Assembly: GCF_001580545.1 (NCBI RefSeq)
Contig: NZ_LRBG01000007.1
Location: 1 to 64,000 of the forward strand
Length of the DNA stretch: 64,000 nt
Reading direction: 5' to 3'
From: Paraburkholderia monticola
GTDB lineage: Bacteria; Pseudomonadota; Gammaproteobacteria; Burkholderiales; Burkholderiaceae
Shown here: piece by piece, positions 61,351 to 64,000 of the stretch
Layout of the letters: each line of letters starts with the position of its first letter
Position numbering within the stretch: position 1 is the stretch's first letter
Notes under the pieces: generated by a model
What the model was told of the DNA's origin: nothing
Databases searched by the model: none
What the model saw: the letters and a program-made list of their open reading frames with translations, nothing else
Program-made: the position numbers and the translations under genes

Positions 61351-62223
61351 ATGCGTCGATTCCTCTCTTTCGCCCTCGCACTGCTTACCTTCGTCGTCGG
61401 CGCGCCCGCGTTCGCGAGTACGGTCGCGAGCCACCGCTTCCATTCCGATGCGCTCGGCCGCGACTGGGACTACACGATTTATCTGCCGGGCGGCTATCGC
61501 GCGGACGGCCCGCGCCTGCCCGTGCTCTACCTGCTGCACGGCAATAACGGCGACGCCAACGACTGGCTCACGCAAGGCCATCTGCAGAGCGCCGCGGACA
61601 CGCTGATCGAACGCAAGGAGATCCCGCCCGTCGTGATCGTGATGCCGCAGGGCGGCACCGACTGGTACGTCGATCGCAAGGAGAAGATGGAGACCGCGTT
61701 CTTCGACGATCTGCTGCCCGAGATCGAAACGCACTACGCGGTCTCGACCCAGCGTGGCGGCCGGATGATCGGCGGCGTGTCGATGGGCGGCTTCGGCGCG
61801 CTGCGCTACGCCCTGACGCAGCCCGAGATGTTTTGCGGCGCGCTGTTGCTGAGTCCCGCGATCTATACGAACGAGCCGCCGCGCGCATCGGCGGCGCGAC
61901 GGGTCGGCGTGTTCGGCGAGCACCAGTTCGACCCGCGCGTGTGGCACGAGCTCAACTATCCGGCGCAGTGGGACCACTACATGAGCCGGCCGTATCGCCT
62001 GCCGATGTTCATCGCGTCCGGCGACGACGACCTCGACATCCAGGCCGACGCGTCGCTGCTCTACACGCATCTGCGGCTCGCGGGCAATCCGGCGGCGCTG
62101 CGGATCATCGACGGCGGCCATACGTGGGACGTGTGGAGCGCGCTGTTGCCTGCCGCGCTCAAATACACGCTCGGCTGCGTGAAGCCGCCGGCGCAGGAGC
62201 ATCCGTCGAATCAACGGCCTTGA
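61351..62223 (+). CDS. Secreted esterase (alpha/beta hydrolase, esterase D-like)
   Basis: A 290-residue exported protein with a signal peptide (FLSFALALLTFVVGAPAFA). The hydrolase core shows LPVLYLLHGNNGDANDW, the nucleophile elbow GVSMGGFGA, an acid region ASGDDDLDIQ and the catalytic His in IDGGHTWDVW. It fits the PF00756 esterase family, which includes feruloyl-esterase-like and S-formylglutathione-hydrolase-like proteins. The start at 61351 places the signal peptide at the N-terminus. Confidence 0.9.
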   Translation: MRRFLSFALALLTFVVGAPAFASTVASHRFHSDALGRDWDYTIYLPGGYRADGPRLPVLYLLHGNNGDANDWLTQGHLQSAADTLIERKEIPPVVIVMPQGGTDWYVDRKEKMETAFFDDLLPEIETHYAVSTQRGGRMIGGVSMGGFGALRYALTQPEMFCGALLLSPAIYTNEPPRASAARRVGVFGEHQFDPRVWHELNYPAQWDHYMSRPYRLPMFIASGDDDLDIQADASLLYTHLRLAGNPAALRIIDGGHTWDVWSALLPAALKYTLGCVKPPAQEHPSNQRP

Positions 62224-62280
62224 GCCGACGCCGCACTGCATGCGTCGGGACGTCCACGCCAGCGCCCAACCACGTCCGCG

Positions 62281-63372
62281 CTACTGCACGAGATCGGTCC
62301 ACAGCACCATCAGCACCGTCATCAACGCGGGGCCGATGAAAATCCCCAGCAGGCCGAACGTCTCCGCGCCGCCGAGAATGCCGAACAGCACGAGCAGAAA
62401 CGGCAGGCGCGTCGAGTTGCCGATCAGCACCGGCCGCACGAAGTGCTCGGCGACGAACACGACGATCGAGCCGAACACGACGAGTCCGATCGCCTGGGCC
62501 AACGAGCCCTGCACGAGCAGCCACAGCGCCGCGAGACCGAACACGATCGGCGCGCAGAACGGCAGCATCGCGGCGATCGCCGTGACGAAGCCGAGCAGCG
62601 CCGCGTGCGGCACGCCGGTCACGAAATAGGCGACGCCGAGCAGCGCGCCCTCGCCGACGCCGACCACGACCAACCCCGACACCGTGCCGCGCACCGCGGT
62701 CCCCATATGCGCGACGAGGTCCGCGCCACTATCGCCGAAGCCGCGTCGCGCGGCCTTCAGCAGCGAGCCCGAGAGCCGCGGGCCGGCCTGAAAAATCACG
62801 AACAGCGTGACCAGCATGAAGGCGAACACCATCGCCGCATGCGCGGCGCGCGCGCCGAAATGGCGGCCGAGCGTCATCACCGTCTCGCTATGCAAACCTT
62901 TCATCGCGGCCGAGCCGCGCAGCGGCTGCGCGAGATTGGCCTGCCACCACGAGGTGATCTGCTGCACGCCGAACGGCAGACGGTTGACGAAGTCCGGCAA
63001 CGCGATGCCGTTCTCCTGCACGTCGCGGAACCACTCGTTCAGCTCATGCGCCTCGCGCAGGGCCTGGGCGAGGCCGAGCGCCACCGGCAGCAGCACCAGC
63101 AGCGCGATCACCAACGTGAAGACCGTCGCGAGCAAGGTCGTGCGCCCCTTGAACCAGCGGCTGCCCGCCACCCTGTGCAGCAGCGGCCACAGCGCAATCG
63201 CGACGACCCCGGCCCACGCGACCACCACGATGAAATCGCGCACGACCCACAAGGCGAGCAGCACGAGCCCGATATAAAGCGCGACCGACGCGACTTTCTG
63301 CCTTTTCAGGCACTCGTCGGCGGACGACGGCCCAGGAGAATTGGGAGGCACTGCGGGAGGGCGTGGAATCAT
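62281..63372 (-). CDS. AI-2E-family transporter
   Basis: A 363-residue inner-membrane protein of the UPF0118/AI-2E exporter family, with about eight helices: ASVALYIGLVLLALWVVRDF, ATVFTLVIALLVLLPVALGL, and LVVVGVGEGALLGVAYFVTG. The conserved GxxxFGLLGIFIGP tail is present (GGAETFGLLGIFIGPA). Some members export autoinducer-2 or act as Na+/H+ antiporters; the substrate here is unknown. The start at 63372 is used instead of a longer unsupported frame. Confidence 0.9.
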   Translation of the reverse strand: MIPRPPAVPPNSPGPSSADECLKRQKVASVALYIGLVLLALWVVRDFIVVVAWAGVVAIALWPLLHRVAGSRWFKGRTTLLATVFTLVIALLVLLPVALGLAQALREAHELNEWFRDVQENGIALPDFVNRLPFGVQQITSWWQANLAQPLRGSAAMKGLHSETVMTLGRHFGARAAHAAMVFAFMLVTLFVIFQAGPRLSGSLLKAARRGFGDSGADLVAHMGTAVRGTVSGLVVVGVGEGALLGVAYFVTGVPHAALLGFVTAIAAMLPFCAPIVFGLAALWLLVQGSLAQAIGLVVFGSIVVFVAEHFVRPVLIGNSTRLPFLLVLFGILGGAETFGLLGIFIGPALMTVLMVLWTDLVQ

Positions 63373-63708
63373 GTGAACTCTGGTGTTTTTGAACGGTGTG
63401 CGCGCGAGCCGACCTGAAAAAATCAAACCCGCTACACTGGCGACTCAGTTGGCCGCCCGACCGTCACATCTTAAAGGAAGCGTCGCCACCCCTTGCCGGC
63501 CGCGCTGTTCGTCGCGCCACGGGCAACACAGCGTTGCAGAAATGCGCGTTATTAAAAAATCACATAAAAAGCGCGCAACGCCTGTCATTTCAGCCAATCA
63601 CGGTTGTCAAGTCTGATTATTGCTAATTCCGGAACAGTGTTTCAACTCCCACACAATGGCACTCCGGCGCGCGCAGGACTAAATTCGGCACTCCACAATA
63701 CGGAGCCG
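63373..63708. other. Intergenic region
   Basis: A 335-base gap between the divergent AI-2E-family gene and the DUF3331 gene. It turns AT-richer near 63,540-63,620. No gene or clear promoter was recognised. Confidence 0.35.
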
Positions 63709-63711
63709 ATG

Positions 63712-63999
63712 ATGACCCTGGAGTCCATCCCCCTCGACGGCAGCAATGGCGTACGCATCGAAATTCTCGAGAGCTCCGACACGACGCTGGTGATCCGCTG
63801 GGTCGAGCCGGGCCGTTGCCACTACGGTGAGCAGCGCTGGCGCCGCCGCTCGGCGCATTCGTCCGGCACCTGCGCGGTGTCGCGCCGCAAGATTCGCCGC
63901 GGCGACCCCGTGTTCAAGCCGGCCGAACGCCCGGCGCCCTCGAATGCCTCCGCGATGATCTGCGCGGAAATCCTCGAACCGCTGCTCGAAGCGGCTTGA
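63712..63999 (+). CDS. DUF3331-type protein
   Basis: A 95-residue small basic protein, with the DUF3331-like core VIRWVEPGRCHYGEQRWRRR and a conserved CAVSRRKIRRGDPVF. This family is mainly found in Burkholderiaceae and its function is unknown. ATGs at 63709 and 63712 are adjacent; 63712 is the better distance from GGAG. The stop is at the very end of the window, so nothing is cut. Confidence 0.85.
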   Translation: MTLESIPLDGSNGVRIEILESSDTTLVIRWVEPGRCHYGEQRWRRRSAHSSGTCAVSRRKIRRGDPVFKPAERPAPSNASAMICAEILEPLLEAA

Positions 64000-64000
64000 C

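Noticed and set aside
1..64000. CRISPR arrays, tRNA or rRNA genes, insertion sequences
   Set aside because: No regularly spaced repeats, cloverleaf patterns or transposase motifs were found by eye; a tRNAscan or IS search would settle it.

Overview
The window is high-GC DNA with the gene style of a Burkholderiaceae beta-proteobacterium, most likely Paraburkholderia or Burkholderia. The pointers are two DUF4148 secreted proteins, a DUF3331 protein, a classical beta-proteobacterial porin, a GcvA-type LysR regulator and many one-gene transport or stress modules. No rRNA, tRNA, transposase, phage gene or CRISPR array was recognised. Most calls rest on motifs read by eye in the translations. Start codons were re-chosen where a Shine-Dalgarno (SD) sequence or domain boundary argued for it.

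Layout. 0-4.2 kb: the 3' part of a cobalamin riboswitch followed by cobA(-cobE fusion), cobO, cobB and bluB, a tightly packed B12 operon. 4.2-9.6 kb (minus): an operon of an OmpR-type response regulator, a LysM+FecR periplasmic protein and a CHASE2 histidine kinase, then a DUF4136 lipoprotein. 9.6-10.6 kb: a large intergenic region with an AT-rich stretch and a strong candidate for an unannotated structured RNA ending in a terminator. 10.6-14.1 kb: a very long SWIM+SNF2 helicase. 14.3-18.8 kb: an oxidative-stress-like module of cytochrome b561, SrpA-type catalase, DUF4148 protein, anti-sigma factor, ECF sigma factor and second anti-sigma factor. Four copies of one promoter-like motif (GGAATA(A/G)A-N14/15-GTT) lie in front of its transcription units, so it looks like a self-contained ECF regulon.

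18.8-25.1 kb: an AraC regulator divergent from an NmrA-like protein, a small ORF, HMG-CoA lyase with an acyl-CoA synthetase, and a divergent AraC regulator. 25.4-30.2 kb: an accessory stress-type cluster (a Rieske protein fused to a large unidentified helical domain, a three-BON protein, a YbaK-type deacylase, a Cys-rich Csp-like copper protein, an alpha/beta hydrolase and a small orphan). 30.2-36.1 kb: ribA, a CBS protein, DUF4148, 3-methyladenine glycosylase, a BON protein, ChaA and a LysR regulator. 36.5-43.0 kb: a complete polyamine-type ABC importer followed on the same strand by a polar-amino-acid importer with a binding protein and two permeases but no ATPase.

43.1-52.1 kb: a block that reads as less GC-rich, with a TPR/GT9 protein, SDR, cupin, MauG-like peroxidase, secreted phosphoesterase, lipoprotein and GH28 glycosidase. 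52.1-56.2 kb: a three-subunit molybdenum aldehyde-type dehydrogenase with a triheme cytochrome c. 56.5-64 kb: an orphan protein, an NlpD-like LysM/M23 lipoprotein, a porin, an OpgC-like membrane protein, a secreted esterase, an AI-2E-family transporter and a DUF3331 protein.

The most notable signals are the ECF/SrpA-b561 regulon with its repeated promoter motif, the candidate structured RNA at 10.28-10.49 kb, the Rieske fusion protein, and the LysM/FecR-CHASE2 signalling operon.
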